A DNA stretch of 64,000 bases from Rouxiella aceris (GTDB lineage: Bacteria; Pseudomonadota; Gammaproteobacteria; Enterobacterales; Enterobacteriaceae). How positions within the stretch are numbered: the first letter of the stretch is position 1; every line of letters starts with the position of its first letter. A program made the translations under genes and the position numbers. The DNA lies in contig NZ_JAADJU010000009.1 of the NCBI RefSeq assembly GCF_012933545.1, positions 62,001 to 126,000 of the forward strand, written 5' to 3'. The notes beneath the pieces were generated by a model, which saw only the letters and a list, made by a program, of their open reading frames with translations, was not told the origin of the DNA and ran no database searches. Shown here piece by piece: positions 18,038 to 27,879 of the stretch.

Positions 18038-18374
18038 GGTGGCATTCTCCAGTTTTTATCGGGCTTGGAAAAATAAATTCTCTCAAAGTTATAACCTTTC
18101 TGCTTTGCCTGGCAAAGTGCTGTCATGTTTTGTTCACCCAATTGGACTCTTTTTGTCATGTGACCATGACAAGTTAATCGCCCGATAATCAATAACCGCC
18201 CCTCACTGCGTGAGCATCAAGACGCTGGATGTCTCACCCCCGCTGGATTACTGTGATCACCGCGCATATCAATATCCGGCAAGAGTAGGGCGTATAGCGA
18301 TCGAGGCAGGCTGGCTACTGCGGCATAGCGGCAGGGTCACTTCGGTCGTGGGCATAAGACAGAGAGCATGAATC
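18038..18374. other. Divergent intergenic region (LysE exporter / IMPase)
   Basis: It holds the promoters of the two divergent genes. I see no convincing reading frame and no strong consensus promoter. The half next to the exporter is AT-rich. Confidence 0.4.
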
Positions 18375-19160
18375 ATGAAAAGCGAAATTTCCGAGCGACT
18401 GCGGATTGCCAGTCAGATTGCCGCCCAGGCGGCGGAGCTGGCGCTGGATTATTTTTCCCGCCGCAGCGAAATAGATGTTAGCAGTAAACGTCCCCAGGAT
18501 TTTGTCTCCGTCGCCGATGTGGCGGTGGAAACCTTTATCCGCCAGCAGTTGCAGCACTATTTTCCCGAGGATGCGATCATTGGTGAAGAGATGGGCGGCC
18601 AGTTGGACGATAGTCCCTGCTGGGTGATCGATCCCATCGATGGCACCTCCAATTTTCTGCGCGGCTCCCCGCTATGGGGCGTTTCGCTGGGGCTGGTTGA
18701 ACAGCGTCGGCCAGTGATCGGCGTGGTGGCATTACCGGTACTCAATGAACTCTTTGCCGCAGAAACTGGCCGCGGTATCTTCCTCAATGGTCAGCCTTTT
18801 ACTCGCGATAATCGTTTTGCCGATGTGCAGATTGTCTCGCTGGGTGACAGCGCCGACGATCAGTTGGGCGAAGCCGCGGCCTTCTATCGCGGTCTGCGTG
18901 AGGCCAACTGGTCGGTACATTGTTATCGCTGTACTACCGTCGGCATGGTATTTGCTGCCAAAGGGGTGACCGAAGGCCATATACAACGTCGTACCACCCT
19001 GTGGGATATCGCCGGTGGCGCGGTGCTCTGTCAGGAAGCGGGACTGGAAACCGTCGTGAATTTCGGATCCCAGGGGATTCGCCATTTGTCGGTTGCCGCC
19101 GCGACCCCGGCATTAATGGCTGCGGTTAAACCGCTGTGGCCCGATCTGGCACCACGTTAA
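18375..19160 (+). CDS. Inositol-monophosphatase-family phosphatase
   Basis: The 261 residues carry both metal-binding signatures of the family: IIGEEMGG with WVIDPIDGTSNF, and LWDIAGGAVL near the C-terminus. These Mg-dependent enzymes act on inositol-1-phosphate, histidinol phosphate, fructose-1,6-bisphosphate or PAP. It is not SuhB or CysQ by sequence. A histidinol-phosphatase-like (HisN) or general sugar-phosphatase role is possible but not provable here. A single-gene unit. Confidence 0.85.
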   Translation: MKSEISERLRIASQIAAQAAELALDYFSRRSEIDVSSKRPQDFVSVADVAVETFIRQQLQHYFPEDAIIGEEMGGQLDDSPCWVIDPIDGTSNFLRGSPLWGVSLGLVEQRRPVIGVVALPVLNELFAAETGRGIFLNGQPFTRDNRFADVQIVSLGDSADDQLGEAAAFYRGLREANWSVHCYRCTTVGMVFAAKGVTEGHIQRRTTLWDIAGGAVLCQEAGLETVVNFGSQGIRHLSVAAATPALMAAVKPLWPDLAPR

Positions 19161-19213
19161 GCGAAACGGGCGGCAAGTACGCCGAATGCCGCCCTTTGGC
19201 TATCAATGCGCAA

Positions 19214-19552
19214 TCAGGCGAAGTAAAACCATGCGCGGTCAATCAGTCCATTATTCACTTCAAAAACCGCCACGCTGTCAATTGGCTGTTCGCTCAGCCC
19301 GTGAATTTTTTCCAGGTCGAAGACTTTATTACCCAGTACTGTGCGTGAGATTAACTCGGCGCGCAGCGCCGGGTTATTGAATCGGTGCTGGGCGTAAAAA
19401 TCAATAAGCTGCTGTTTCCCTTGCATTGACGGCTCAGTAGCAGGCATGCGCCAGGCGGTGAATGACTCACTGAAATTGGCAGCGAATTTTTCCAGGTCAT
19501 GCTGGTTATAGGCGACAAACTGCTGTTCTACGACGGCGAGAGCGTCAGACAT
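19214..19552 (-). CDS. SnoaL-like / NTF2-fold protein
   Basis: A small soluble protein of 112 residues with the NTF2-like pattern: an N-terminal helix (VVEQQFVAYNQHDLEKFAANF), then alternating strands and helix with IDFYAQHRF, ending in the GLIDRAWFYF strand. Such proteins are ligand-binding or act as small isomerases or hydrolases; substrate unknown. Its upstream region contains two identical 12-bp palindromes, so it is probably tightly regulated by a dimeric repressor. Confidence 0.8.
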   Translation of the reverse strand: MSDALAVVEQQFVAYNQHDLEKFAANFSESFTAWRMPATEPSMQGKQQLIDFYAQHRFNNPALRAELISRTVLGNKVFDLEKIHGLSEQPIDSVAVFEVNNGLIDRAWFYFA

Positions 19553-19569
19553 GGTAAAACTCCTTTTGT

Positions 19570-19602
19570 GAATTTAAATTCAAATTATTTGAATTTAAAT
19601 TC
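19570..19602 (-). promoter_or_regulatory. Twin 12-bp palindromes, two helical turns apart
   Basis: GAATTTAAATTC occurs at 19570-19581 and again, identical, at 19591-19602, 21 bp centre to centre. The intervening AAATTATTT almost extends the symmetry, so the whole block is an AT-rich near-palindrome. It lies 18-50 bp upstream of the SnoaL-like start codon, in the promoter zone. This is the layout of a tandem operator bound cooperatively on one DNA face; a MarR-, HxlR- or TetR-type regulator is possible. Confidence 0.6.
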
Positions 19603-19634
19603 AATTTGCAGCAGTGGCGAAATATTGTCAATCT

Positions 19635-21728
19635 TTAGCTGCTTTTATTGTTCGCCGGATGAGCTTGCCATTCGCTGTCGGGTTTTGCCGCGATCTGCGC
19701 GGGTGTCATCGGGCGGCCCAGCAGATAGCCTTGCAGTGTATTGCAGCCCATTTCGGTGAGAAAGTTTTGCTGCTGTGCGGTTTCGACCCCTTCGGCCACA
19801 ATATTCAGCTTCAGGGTTTTCCCCAAGGCGATAATCGCCTGTACGATACTGGCATCTTCACTGCCTGCGATCAGCTCGTTGATAAAGGCGCCGTCAATCT
19901 TCAGCTCACTGGCAGGCAGGCGTTTAAGATATAGCAGGCTGGAGTAGCCGGTACCGAAATCGTCAATGGACGCTTTCACTCCGTACTGTGTGAGTCGTTC
20001 GAGGATGTTGACGCTGTTTTCCGGATCGCGCATGGCGGTGGTTTCTGTCACTTCCAGGGTGATCATCGCCGGGGGGATCTGATGATATTCAATAATCTCC
20101 ATCACTTTCTCCAGCAGATTCGGCTGTTCAAATTGCAGCGCCGAGATATTTACCGCCACCGTCCAGTCGGGATGCCCCTCGAGATGCCATTGATGCAGCT
20201 GGCGACAGGCTTCATTTAGCACCCATTCGCCAATCGGAATGATCAGCCCGGTTTTTTCGGCGAGAGGTAAAAATACATCTGGGGTTAGCGTCACGCCATG
20301 ACGCTCCCAGCGCAGCAGCGCCTCAAAACCGCACACCGGTCCGTGCGGGGCAACAAATTTTGGCTGATAGTGCAGACGCAGCTCTTTATGGTCGATGGCG
20401 GCGCGCAGATCGTTAAGCAGTTGCAGCTGATTATGGGCGTTGGCGTTCATCGATTTCTGAAAGAAATGATGGCCATTGCGGCCGGTGTTTTTGGTGTGAT
20501 ACATGGCGGCATCGGCATTAAGCATTAAATCGCGCTCATTCTCGCCATCCCCCGGATAGACAGCAATGCCGATACTGGTGGTCACCAGCAGCTCATAGCG
20601 CGAAACGTAAAAGGGTTTGGCAATGACATGCACCAGACGATCGGCGAGCGTGGCGGCATCGTTGGGGTCGACAATCTCGGTCAGCAGCACAAATTCATCA
20701 CCCCCCAACCGTGCCAGGGTATCGGAGGCACGAATTTCCTGGTTGATACGATGGGTGGCGCTGATCAACAGCTGGTCGCCAATATGATGGCCAAAGGCGT
20801 CATTCACCGCTTTAAAACCGTCCAAATCCATAAACAGCACGGCAAAATGGCTTCCGCCGCGTTTGGCTTTCTGAAATGCCTGTGTCAGCCGGTCTTCCAG
20901 CAATAACCGGTTTGGCAGCTTGGTCAGATTATCGTGCAGCGCCAGTTGGGTCAGTTCGCGGTTGGCCTGGGCCAGTGAAGAGGCCAGTATCGAGGTTCTG
21001 GCCTGCAATCGGGCATCAAGCACCGAAATAATCAACGTAATCGCCAGCACCGCCAAAGTCACCACAATCACCAGCAACGCCAGCCAGTTGTTATTGACGC
21101 CGGAGAAGGCGGCCATGCTATGGGATCCGGGCGGAAACGCCGCCGCTGTCATGCCGATATAGTGCATCCCGGCAATACCCGTACCCATAATCACCGCCGC
21201 GCCTACGCGCAGCAGTTTGACATTGGGGGAATGGTTTCGCAGATGAAAAGCCATCCACAATGCACTAACTGAGGCGGCGATGGCCACCACCACCGATAGC
21301 AGCACCCACTCCGGGTTATAGGTAATGGCTGGCATCATGCGCATTGCCGCCATGCCGGTATAATGCATGGAGGCAATGCCGCCGCCCATCAACAGCGCGC
21401 CGAACAACAAACGGGGAAGGGGTAACTGTGCCTGACAAACCAGCCAAAGCGCAAAGGCGGAGGAAACAATGGCGATGGCCATCGAAAACGCGGTAATACC
21501 GGGGTCATAGCCCATCGCGACCGGCATGTTAAAGGCCAGCATGCCGATAAAATGCATGGACCAGACGCCAATGCCCATTGCCACTGCGCCTCCCGTCAGC
21601 CAGAGTTTTGACGCCTTTCCCTGGGTGGTGGCGACTCGTCCTGCCATATCCAGTGCAGTGTAGGAGGCGAGCATTGCAACAATGACCGAAAATAAAATGA
21701 GCACATCGTTGTAATCACTGGAAAGCAT
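19635..21728 (-). CDS. MHYT-GGDEF-EAL membrane sensor / c-di-GMP enzyme
   Basis: The 697-residue protein begins with a multi-helix MHYT sensor carrying MHFIGM (58-63), MHYTGM (121-126) and MHYIGM (188-193). These motifs are proposed to bind a metal, sensing O2, CO or NO. A GGDEF domain follows with an intact GGDEF site (342-346) and an RxxD inhibitory site (R333-D336). An EAL domain begins with E469-A470-L471. Both catalytic motifs are canonical, so it may be bifunctional or phosphodiesterase-dominant. AGGGAC upstream of the ATG supports the start. Confidence 0.92.
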   Translation of the reverse strand: MLSSDYNDVLILFSVIVAMLASYTALDMAGRVATTQGKASKLWLTGGAVAMGIGVWSMHFIGMLAFNMPVAMGYDPGITAFSMAIAIVSSAFALWLVCQAQLPLPRLLFGALLMGGGIASMHYTGMAAMRMMPAITYNPEWVLLSVVVAIAASVSALWMAFHLRNHSPNVKLLRVGAAVIMGTGIAGMHYIGMTAAAFPPGSHSMAAFSGVNNNWLALLVIVVTLAVLAITLIISVLDARLQARTSILASSLAQANRELTQLALHDNLTKLPNRLLLEDRLTQAFQKAKRGGSHFAVLFMDLDGFKAVNDAFGHHIGDQLLISATHRINQEIRASDTLARLGGDEFVLLTEIVDPNDAATLADRLVHVIAKPFYVSRYELLVTTSIGIAVYPGDGENERDLMLNADAAMYHTKNTGRNGHHFFQKSMNANAHNQLQLLNDLRAAIDHKELRLHYQPKFVAPHGPVCGFEALLRWERHGVTLTPDVFLPLAEKTGLIIPIGEWVLNEACRQLHQWHLEGHPDWTVAVNISALQFEQPNLLEKVMEIIEYHQIPPAMITLEVTETTAMRDPENSVNILERLTQYGVKASIDDFGTGYSSLLYLKRLPASELKIDGAFINELIAGSEDASIVQAIIALGKTLKLNIVAEGVETAQQQNFLTEMGCNTLQGYLLGRPMTPAQIAAKPDSEWQAHPANNKSS

Positions 21729-22089
21729 ATAAGGTCCCTACACAATAAAATTTGGCTGATGTCCTTCTATTCTGCAAACCGCATTGGCTCCACAGACGAG
21801 CAGGCCAGACTTTTGCTGACCCCTGCGCATACTGTCGGCTTGCCGCTTGAAAATCGGCAGAGATAGAAGCTTAATGATAGTGCTAATTGGAAATATTAAA
21901 TGCGACGAAGGAATATCCTTACTTAACTTTGCGCCAGATTAATCGTAATGGCTGCATTTGGAAAATAAATTTGCATGCCCAAAGTTAGCCTTAATAAAGT
22001 TGTGGTTTTATTTTTTGAGAAAGTCACAGCCTTTATAACAACGTCTATAGTTAATCATTAATTGGCATTATTACCCTGGAGTGGAATGC
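21729..22089. other. Divergent intergenic region, AT-rich
   Basis: It separates the MHYT gene from the GST gene. I found no reading frame. AT-rich blocks at about 21870-22060 are suitable for promoters, but no near-consensus site stands out. Confidence 0.4.
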
Positions 22090-22758
22090 ATGATCACTGT
22101 TCATCATCTTAATAACTCGCGTTCCCAACGAATTTTATGGTTGCTTGAGGAACTGCAGCTTGAATATAAAATTCAACGATATCAACGTGATGATAAAACC
22201 ATGTTGGCCCCGGAGGCGCTAAAGAAAATCCACCCGTTAGGCAAGTCGCCGGTGTTGGAGGAGGGTGATTTGGTGCTGGCCGAGTCGGGGGCGATTATCG
22301 AATATTTACAAGAAACCTATGATTTGCAAGGTAATCTAAAACCCGTGGATCCCTTGTCACGTCAGCAGTATCGCTATTGGCTGCATTATGCGGAAGGCTC
22401 ATTAATGCCTTTGCTGGTAATGAAGCTTATTTTTGGGCGTCTGGGCAAATCGCCTGTACCCTGGCTGATGCGGCCGATTGCCGGTGCCATTGGCAAAGGC
22501 GTGCAGCAACACTATCTGGATAAGCAGCTGGCGACCCATGCCGACTATCTGGAACAGCATCTTGGCAAAACGCCGTGGTTTGCCGGTGATACCTTTAGTG
22601 CGGCTGATATTCAGATGAGTTTTCCCATTGAAGCGCTCGCTTCACGCTGGCCGCTGGATAAGTCGCCGCATTTAAAAAACTGGCTGGCAACCATTCAGGC
22701 CAGACCGGCATATCAACGAGCCTTGGTGCAAGGCGGACCCTATAACATTATTGGTTGA
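22090..22758 (+). CDS. Glutathione S-transferase family protein
   Basis: The 222-residue protein has an N-terminal thioredoxin-fold GST domain with NNSRSQRILWLLEEL (the active-site Ser region), the cis-proline stretch HPLGKSPVL and the glutathione-binding ESGAIIEYL. The C-terminal helical domain has the FSAADIQMS capping motif. The ATG at 22090 has GGAG 8 nt upstream; a GTG three codons earlier would overlap that site. It is followed by a large hairpin. Unrelated in detail to the GST at 12.2 kb. Confidence 0.87.
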   Translation: MITVHHLNNSRSQRILWLLEELQLEYKIQRYQRDDKTMLAPEALKKIHPLGKSPVLEEGDLVLAESGAIIEYLQETYDLQGNLKPVDPLSRQQYRYWLHYAEGSLMPLLVMKLIFGRLGKSPVPWLMRPIAGAIGKGVQQHYLDKQLATHADYLEQHLGKTPWFAGDTFSAADIQMSFPIEALASRWPLDKSPHLKNWLATIQARPAYQRALVQGGPYNIIG

Positions 22759-22768
22759 TTAAATGATT

Positions 22769-22808
22769 CGAGAGGATTTAATTATTACAGTGATAATTTA
22801 TCCTCTCG
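22769..22808 (+). terminator. Long hairpin after the GST gene
   Basis: CGAGAGGAT at 22769-22777 pairs with ATCCTCTCG at 22800-22808, with further AT pairing inside. It lies 10 nt after the GST stop and is the likely end of that transcript, although no T-run follows. Confidence 0.6.
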
Positions 22809-23430
22809 ATAATACCGCCATATAAAGAGCTCACCGTTTGAGATTATCGCGGGAAAAATAAATTATTCACTGACCAGATGATTATTTTTTAGCCCACTCA
22901 ATAAAGCCCGTTGTTTTTTGTTCATTATAGTCACGCTGATTTATTATGTAATAAAGTTGATGTCTTTAGCCGCGGCTGCGGCAAAGTTTACCCGTTGCTG
23001 GATTGATCGCTTCGCGGCCAGGAAATTTTTCGCGGGCGCGGGTTGGATCTCTACCGTTACCTGGCGTGGTTGCACAGGCTTTTTGACAAGCGACGGCCAG
23101 TTGAGGCGTATAAAACTTATCCTGTCTCATCTTTTTAGATTAAATGCCTTTAAAGTGAGCGTTATTTGGAAAAACTTCGCTAATCAGAGTTGAAAATAGA
23201 GCATTACTCGCTGGATAATCGTTTGCTTGGCCATATCTACTACTTTTACAACCGCCGTACGCGATGAGAGTTAATCGTTTGCCCTGGCTTGGTGATGGTT
23301 TTCAACCCGGTTAACTCGGGCGTTGAGTATTGTTACCGCTGTTTTTAGCCGGGTAGGGAAGCGAACGAGCAGAAACGATTTCATAATGACCACGCAGGCA
23401 TTTCAGTATGACATTCAGAGGATCTCCACC
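22809..23430. other. Long upstream region of ghxP
   Basis: No convincing gene. A 91-codon plus-strand frame (22918-23193) has no ribosome binding site and no protein-like composition. Two copies of CGTTTGC (from 23220 and 23277) resemble the right half of a PurR box, but the left halves do not fit. No purine riboswitch core is visible. In-frame ATGs upstream of 23431 exist but lack ribosome binding sites. Confidence 0.4.
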
Positions 23431-24798
23431 ATGTCTCAGCAACATTCTCAAGCGGGCGGCAGCGTGACGCCCAAGGGATCGCTTGACGCTTTTTTTGCCA
23501 TTAGTTCGCGCGGCAGCTCGGTACGTCAGGAAGTCATTGCCGGCTTCACCACCTTTTTGGCGATGGTCTACTCGGTCATTGTCGTTCCCGCCATGCTTGG
23601 CAAGGCCGGTTTTTCACCTGCCGCCGTGTTTGTTGCCACTTGTCTGGTGGCCGGATTGGGATCGTTGTTAATGGGTCTGTGGGCAAATTTGCCGCTGGCC
23701 ATCGGCTGCGCCATTTCGTTAACCGCCTTTACCGCCTTTAGCCTGGTGCTGGGGCAACATATCAGCGTACCCGTTGCCTTGGGCGCGGTGTTTTTGATGG
23801 GGGCGCTGTTTACCCTGATCTCAGTGACCGGTATTCGCTCGTGGATTTTGCGTAATTTGCCGATCGGTGTGGCGCATGGTACCGGGATTGGTATTGGCCT
23901 GTTTTTACTGCTGATCGCCGCTAACGGTGTCGGTCTGGTGATTAAAAATCCTCTCGATGGCTTGCCGGTGACTCTGGGGGCCTTTACTTCCTTCCCGGTC
24001 ATCATGACGTTGCTGGGACTGGCGGTGATTTTTGGCCTGGAAAAACTGCGCGTTCCTGGTGGCATTCTGCTGGTGATTATTGTTATTTCAATTGTTGGTT
24101 TGATCTTTGATCCGGCGGTGAAATATCAGGGGCTGTTTGCCATGCCTTCGCTGTCCGATGCCAGCGGTCATTCGCTGTTTTTCAATCTCGATATTTTAGG
24201 CGCAATGAAAGCGGCGGTATTGCCTAGCGTGCTGGCGCTGGTTATGACGGCGGTATTTGATGCCACCGGTACCATTCGTGCGGTGGCCGGGCAGGCCAAT
24301 CTGCTGCAAAAAGACGGTCAGATTATCAATGCTGGCAAGGCGCTGACCGCGGACTCCGTCAGCAGTATCCTCGCCGGTCTGGTTGGGGCGGCACCTGCTG
24401 CGGTCTATATCGAGTCGGCGGCGGGTACAGCGGCCGGTGGTAAAACCGGTTTGACCGCCACGGTAGTGGGCGTGCTGTTTCTGCTGATGCTGTTTTTATC
24501 CCCGCTTTCCTATCTGGTCCCGGCTTATGCCACGGCACCGGCCTTGATGTATGTCGGCTTACTGATGCTCAGCAATGTTACCAAACTGGATTTCAATGAT
24601 TTTGTTGATGCCATGTCGGGTCTGCTGTGTGCGGTATTTATTGTTCTGACCTGTAATATCGTCACCGGTATTATGCTGGGCTTTAGCTCGCTGGTGATTG
24701 GTCGTATCTGTTCCGGTGAGTGGCGTAAGCTGAACCTGGGTACGGTGATCATTGCCGTGGCGCTGGTGGCGTTTTATGCCGGTGGCTGGGCCATTTAA
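23431..24798 (+). CDS. ghxP: Guanine/hypoxanthine permease GhxP
   Basis: The 455-residue inner-membrane NCS2-family (AzgA-like) purine transporter has about 12-14 helices. It is very close to E. coli GhxP (YjcD) along its whole length, for example in [20 protein letters not shown] and the C-terminal [17 protein letters not shown]. It imports guanine and hypoxanthine by proton symport. The ATG at 23431 has AGAGGA upstream and matches the family N-terminus; a longer frame from 23323 is not conserved. It is followed by yjcE, as in E. coli. Confidence 0.92.
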   Translation: MSQQHSQAGGSVTPKGSLDAFFAISSRGSSVRQEVIAGFTTFLAMVYSVIVVPAMLGKAGFSPAAVFVATCLVAGLGSLLMGLWANLPLAIGCAISLTAFTAFSLVLGQHISVPVALGAVFLMGALFTLISVTGIRSWILRNLPIGVAHGTGIGIGLFLLLIAANGVGLVIKNPLDGLPVTLGAFTSFPVIMTLLGLAVIFGLEKLRVPGGILLVIIVISIVGLIFDPAVKYQGLFAMPSLSDASGHSLFFNLDILGAMKAAVLPSVLALVMTAVFDATGTIRAVAGQANLLQKDGQIINAGKALTADSVSSILAGLVGAAPAAVYIESAAGTAAGGKTGLTATVVGVLFLLMLFLSPLSYLVPAYATAPALMYVGLLMLSNVTKLDFNDFVDAMSGLLCAVFIVLTCNIVTGIMLGFSSLVIGRICSGEWRKLNLGTVIIAVALVAFYAGGWAI

Positions 24799-25144
24799 TT
24801 AGCGTCCGTTAGTACGGTTAGCTGGATGACCGGTGCACAACATTACCTGTGTCGCCGGTCTGTCCTGCTGTTACCGCTGTCAACGATCCAGTTTTTTACT
24901 GCTTTCTGTTTGTTCCGCACTGATAAAACCTCTGCCTCCCCCTGTTTTCCGTAAACTAGTTGTTAAATTACTTTTTATAAAAAGATCTGCCCTGGCATTT
25001 TTTTCTCAGCCAAAAATGATTTACTATCAAAAAGGTCGTGCGGGCTTGCCCTGCGCCCGGTTGCAAGCATAAATCAGGCTGGGTCCCGCCATTGTGCCGC
25101 GACCCTTGCGGGATGCAGCCTAATAACCACAGTCTAAGGAAAGC
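24799..25144. other. Intergenic region between ghxP and yjcE
   Basis: No gene is supported. It ends with GGAAAG 4 nt before the yjcE start. The GGGTC/GACCC arms around 25081-25105 could form a short stem, without other terminator features. Confidence 0.4.
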
Positions 25145-26794
25145 ATGGAAATCTTCTTTACCATTCTTATTTTGATACTGGTGGTGTCACTCTCCGGTGT
25201 CGTTACCAGAATGTTGCCTTTTCAGGTCCCTCTTCCGCTGATGCAAATCGCCGTCGGTGCTTTGCTTGCCTGGCCAAACTTCGGTTTACACGTCGATTTT
25301 GATCCCGAGCTGTTTCTGGTGTTGTTTATCCCGCCCCTGCTGTTTGCCGATGGCTGGAAAACGCCGATGCGCGAGTTTTTATATCGCGGCCGGGAAATCC
25401 TCGGTCTGGCACTGGCGCTGGTGCTGGTCACCGTGGTAGGGGTCGGCTATCTGATTTATATGATGGTACCGAATATTCCGCTGGTGGCGGCCTTTGCGCT
25501 GGCCGCGGTGCTGTCGCCTACCGATGCCGTGGCGCTGTCCGGGATTGTCGGCAAAGGCCGTATCCCAAAATCGATTATGAGTATCCTCGAAGGCGAGGCG
25601 CTAATGAATGATGCCTCGGGCCTGGTGTCGTTGAAATTTGCTATCGCCGTGGCGATGGGCACTATGGTGTTCACTGTACCGGGAGCGACCCTGGAGTTTC
25701 TGAAAGTGGCGGTGGGCGGTCTGTTGGCCGGGGTGGCAGTGACCTGGTTATACAGCAAGTCCCTGCGCATTATGAGCCGCTGGAGCGGAGACGATCCGGC
25801 GACACAAATTGTATTACTGCTCCTGCTGCCCTTTGCCTCCTACCTGATTGCCGAACATATTGGCGTCTCCGGGATCCTGGCGTCGGTGGCGGCCGGGATG
25901 ACCATCAGCCAGTCGGGCATTATTCGCAATGCCCCGCTGGCCATGCGTTTACGTGCCAACAGCGTCTGGGCGATGCTGGAGTTTGTGTTTAACGGCATGG
26001 TGTTTATCATGTTGGGCCTGCAACTGCCGGGGATCCTGGAGTCTTCTCTGGATCAGGCAACCCATGACCCGAGCATTGTTACCTGGCATCTGTTTGCCGA
26101 CGTCGCTATTGTCTACTTTGCGCTGCTGTTGCTGCGCTTTGTCTGGCTATGGTCGATGAAACACTTTAGTCATCGGCTGTTAAAAAAACGTCCGCTGCTG
26201 TTTGGTAATTATTCCACCCGCGAGCTTTGGGTGGCGTCATTTGCCGGTGTGCGCGGGGCGATCACCCTTGCCGGTGTCCTCTCCATTCCGCTGTTTTTAC
26301 CCGATGGTTCTGCCTTCCCGTCCCGCTATCAACTGGTGTTTTTGGCCGCCGGGGTGATCTTGTTCTCGCTGATCTCCGGGGTGTTGGCGCTACCATTACT
26401 GTTGCGCGGCGTGGTGGTGGCCGATAACTCGGTCTATCGCAACGAAGAGCGTATGGCGCGCTCTGTCGCGGCCGAAGTGGCGATTGAGAGTTTGCACAAA
26501 ATGGAGGAGCGGCTGGCAGCCGATGCCGAAGAGAACATTGATGAGCAGACGCTAAAAGAGATCAGCTCGCGGGTGGTGGGGAATCTGCGGCGGCGCACGG
26601 TAAATAAAGACGATGTTGAAAACGCGCTCAAGCTGGAAAACCTCGAGCGGCGTTTCCGGCTGACCGCACTGCGTGCCGAACGCGGCGAGCTTTATCATCT
26701 GCGCGCCACGCAGCGCATCAGCAATGAAACACTGCAAAAATTATTGCACGATCTCGATCTGCTGGAAGCCTTGCTGGTAGAAAAAGAGGTATAA
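25145..26794 (+). CDS. yjcE: Na+/H+ antiporter YjcE (CPA1 family)
   Basis: The 549-residue inner-membrane protein has about 12 transmembrane helices and a long charged cytoplasmic tail (from about residue 430). CPA1 signatures are visible: FIPPLLFADGW, LSPTDAVALSGIVGKGRIP and EGEALMNDASGLV, the latter containing the conserved ND pair for cation exchange. Length and sequence match E. coli YjcE. A role in sodium or pH homeostasis is inferred from the family. It ends at a bidirectional terminator shared with the convergent LysR gene. Confidence 0.9.
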   Translation: MEIFFTILILILVVSLSGVVTRMLPFQVPLPLMQIAVGALLAWPNFGLHVDFDPELFLVLFIPPLLFADGWKTPMREFLYRGREILGLALALVLVTVVGVGYLIYMMVPNIPLVAAFALAAVLSPTDAVALSGIVGKGRIPKSIMSILEGEALMNDASGLVSLKFAIAVAMGTMVFTVPGATLEFLKVAVGGLLAGVAVTWLYSKSLRIMSRWSGDDPATQIVLLLLLPFASYLIAEHIGVSGILASVAAGMTISQSGIIRNAPLAMRLRANSVWAMLEFVFNGMVFIMLGLQLPGILESSLDQATHDPSIVTWHLFADVAIVYFALLLLRFVWLWSMKHFSHRLLKKRPLLFGNYSTRELWVASFAGVRGAITLAGVLSIPLFLPDGSAFPSRYQLVFLAAGVILFSLISGVLALPLLLRGVVVADNSVYRNEERMARSVAAEVAIESLHKMEERLAADAEENIDEQTLKEISSRVVGNLRRRTVNKDDVENALKLENLERRFRLTALRAERGELYHLRATQRISNETLQKLLHDLDLLEALLVEKEV

Positions 26795-26824
26795 CCCCCG
26801 TGTTGCCAGCAGGAGATTAATCAG

Positions 26825-26853
26825 GCCCACGGCGTAAGCGGTGGGCTTTTTTT
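26825..26853 (+). terminator. Rho-independent terminator of yjcE
   Basis: GCCCAC/GTGGGC stem with a 10-nt loop and seven T residues. The T-run overlaps the stop codon of the convergent LysR gene. Confidence 0.85.
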
Positions 26854-27754
26854 ATCGCGGATAGCCTGACTGGTCATCGGGCCACAGTTCGCGACTATGG
26901 GCAATCCACGCCTGGGCGCTTTGCGATAAATAACTGCCCTGACGCCAGATCAACCCCAGTTGCCATAGCAGCGTAGGGGCCAGCGGGATCCACAGCAACT
27001 GCTGGCTGTCTAGCCGCTGACAGATGGGTTCGGGGAGGATCGCCACACCCATCCCGGTTTGCACCATTGCCGCCAGAAAGTCCCACTGGCCGCTGCGCGC
27101 GGCAATCTTTGGCGTAAAGCCATGGGCGTGAAAGGCGTCGATTAACAACCGATACAGCGCAAAGTCTTCGTTGTAAATCAGAATACTTTGCTCTGCCAGC
27201 TCAGCAATGGCCACCGAGGTACGATTCAGCCAGTACGGCGTTCTGGGCACCACAATGCACAGTGGATGGCTGAACAGCAGCTGCGAGGTGATCGGCAAAT
27301 CAGGATCCACAGGCAGGGCGGTCAGGGCCAGGTCCAGCTCACCGGAAAGTACCGCCTGCTGGACGGTCAATCCGCCAAACTCGGAAATAATCAGCTCAAT
27401 CCCCGGATAACGCTGACGGAACTCGCCAATCAGCGGTGCCATTTGCGTACCGACCATCGGCGGTACGCCCAGTCGCAATTGGCCGCGCTTAAGGCCGTTG
27501 ATATCCTGGAGCTCGGCTTTTAACTGACGGAACTCTTCAAGGATGGTTAATCCGCGCTGATAGAGCGCCTGCCCGCTGTCGGTCAAACGCAGGCGTCGCC
27601 CCTCGCGCACCAGCAGGGTACATTCCAGCTCATCTTCAAGATTACGCAACATTTTGCTGATAGTCGGTTGCGTGACAAACAGCTTTTCCGCCGCGCGAGT
27701 AAAGCTCTGCTGACGAACCACTTCGACAAAATAACGCAGGGTACGAACGTCCAT
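26852..27754 (-). CDS. cidR: LysR-family regulator CidR-like
   Basis: The 300 residues have an N-terminal winged HTH (TLRYFVEVVRQQSFTRAAEKL, QPTISKMLRNLE) and a substrate-binding-like effector domain. It is divergent from cidA-cidB, the same arrangement in which CidR (YwbI) activates cidAB in response to carbon metabolism or acetate in Gram-positive bacteria; enterobacterial homologues are similar. The ATG at 27754 has CGGAG 4 nt upstream and matches the LysR N-terminus; an ATG nine codons upstream is less likely. Function is inferred from position and family. Confidence 0.82.
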   Translation of the reverse strand: MDVRTLRYFVEVVRQQSFTRAAEKLFVTQPTISKMLRNLEDELECTLLVREGRRLRLTDSGQALYQRGLTILEEFRQLKAELQDINGLKRGQLRLGVPPMVGTQMAPLIGEFRQRYPGIELIISEFGGLTVQQAVLSGELDLALTALPVDPDLPITSQLLFSHPLCIVVPRTPYWLNRTSVAIAELAEQSILIYNEDFALYRLLIDAFHAHGFTPKIAARSGQWDFLAAMVQTGMGVAILPEPICQRLDSQQLLWIPLAPTLLWQLGLIWRQGSYLSQSAQAWIAHSRELWPDDQSGYPR

Positions 27755-27879
27755 AAGGCTCCGGTTGACAAAGCATGCCAATTTGGAATGATTTGGATGA
27801 TTTTAATTCATTTCTTAACAGGTTTCCCAGCCACGTATACTAGCCTTTGTTTATTCTTCGTCCATTGAGGTTGTTTCCC

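Noticed and set aside
22918-23193. 91-codon open frame before ghxP
   Set aside because: No ribosome binding site, odd composition, not in a position expected for a gene.
23220-23285. PurR boxes or purine riboswitch for ghxP
   Set aside because: Only the CGTTTGC halves match; left halves are wrong, and no riboswitch core is visible.
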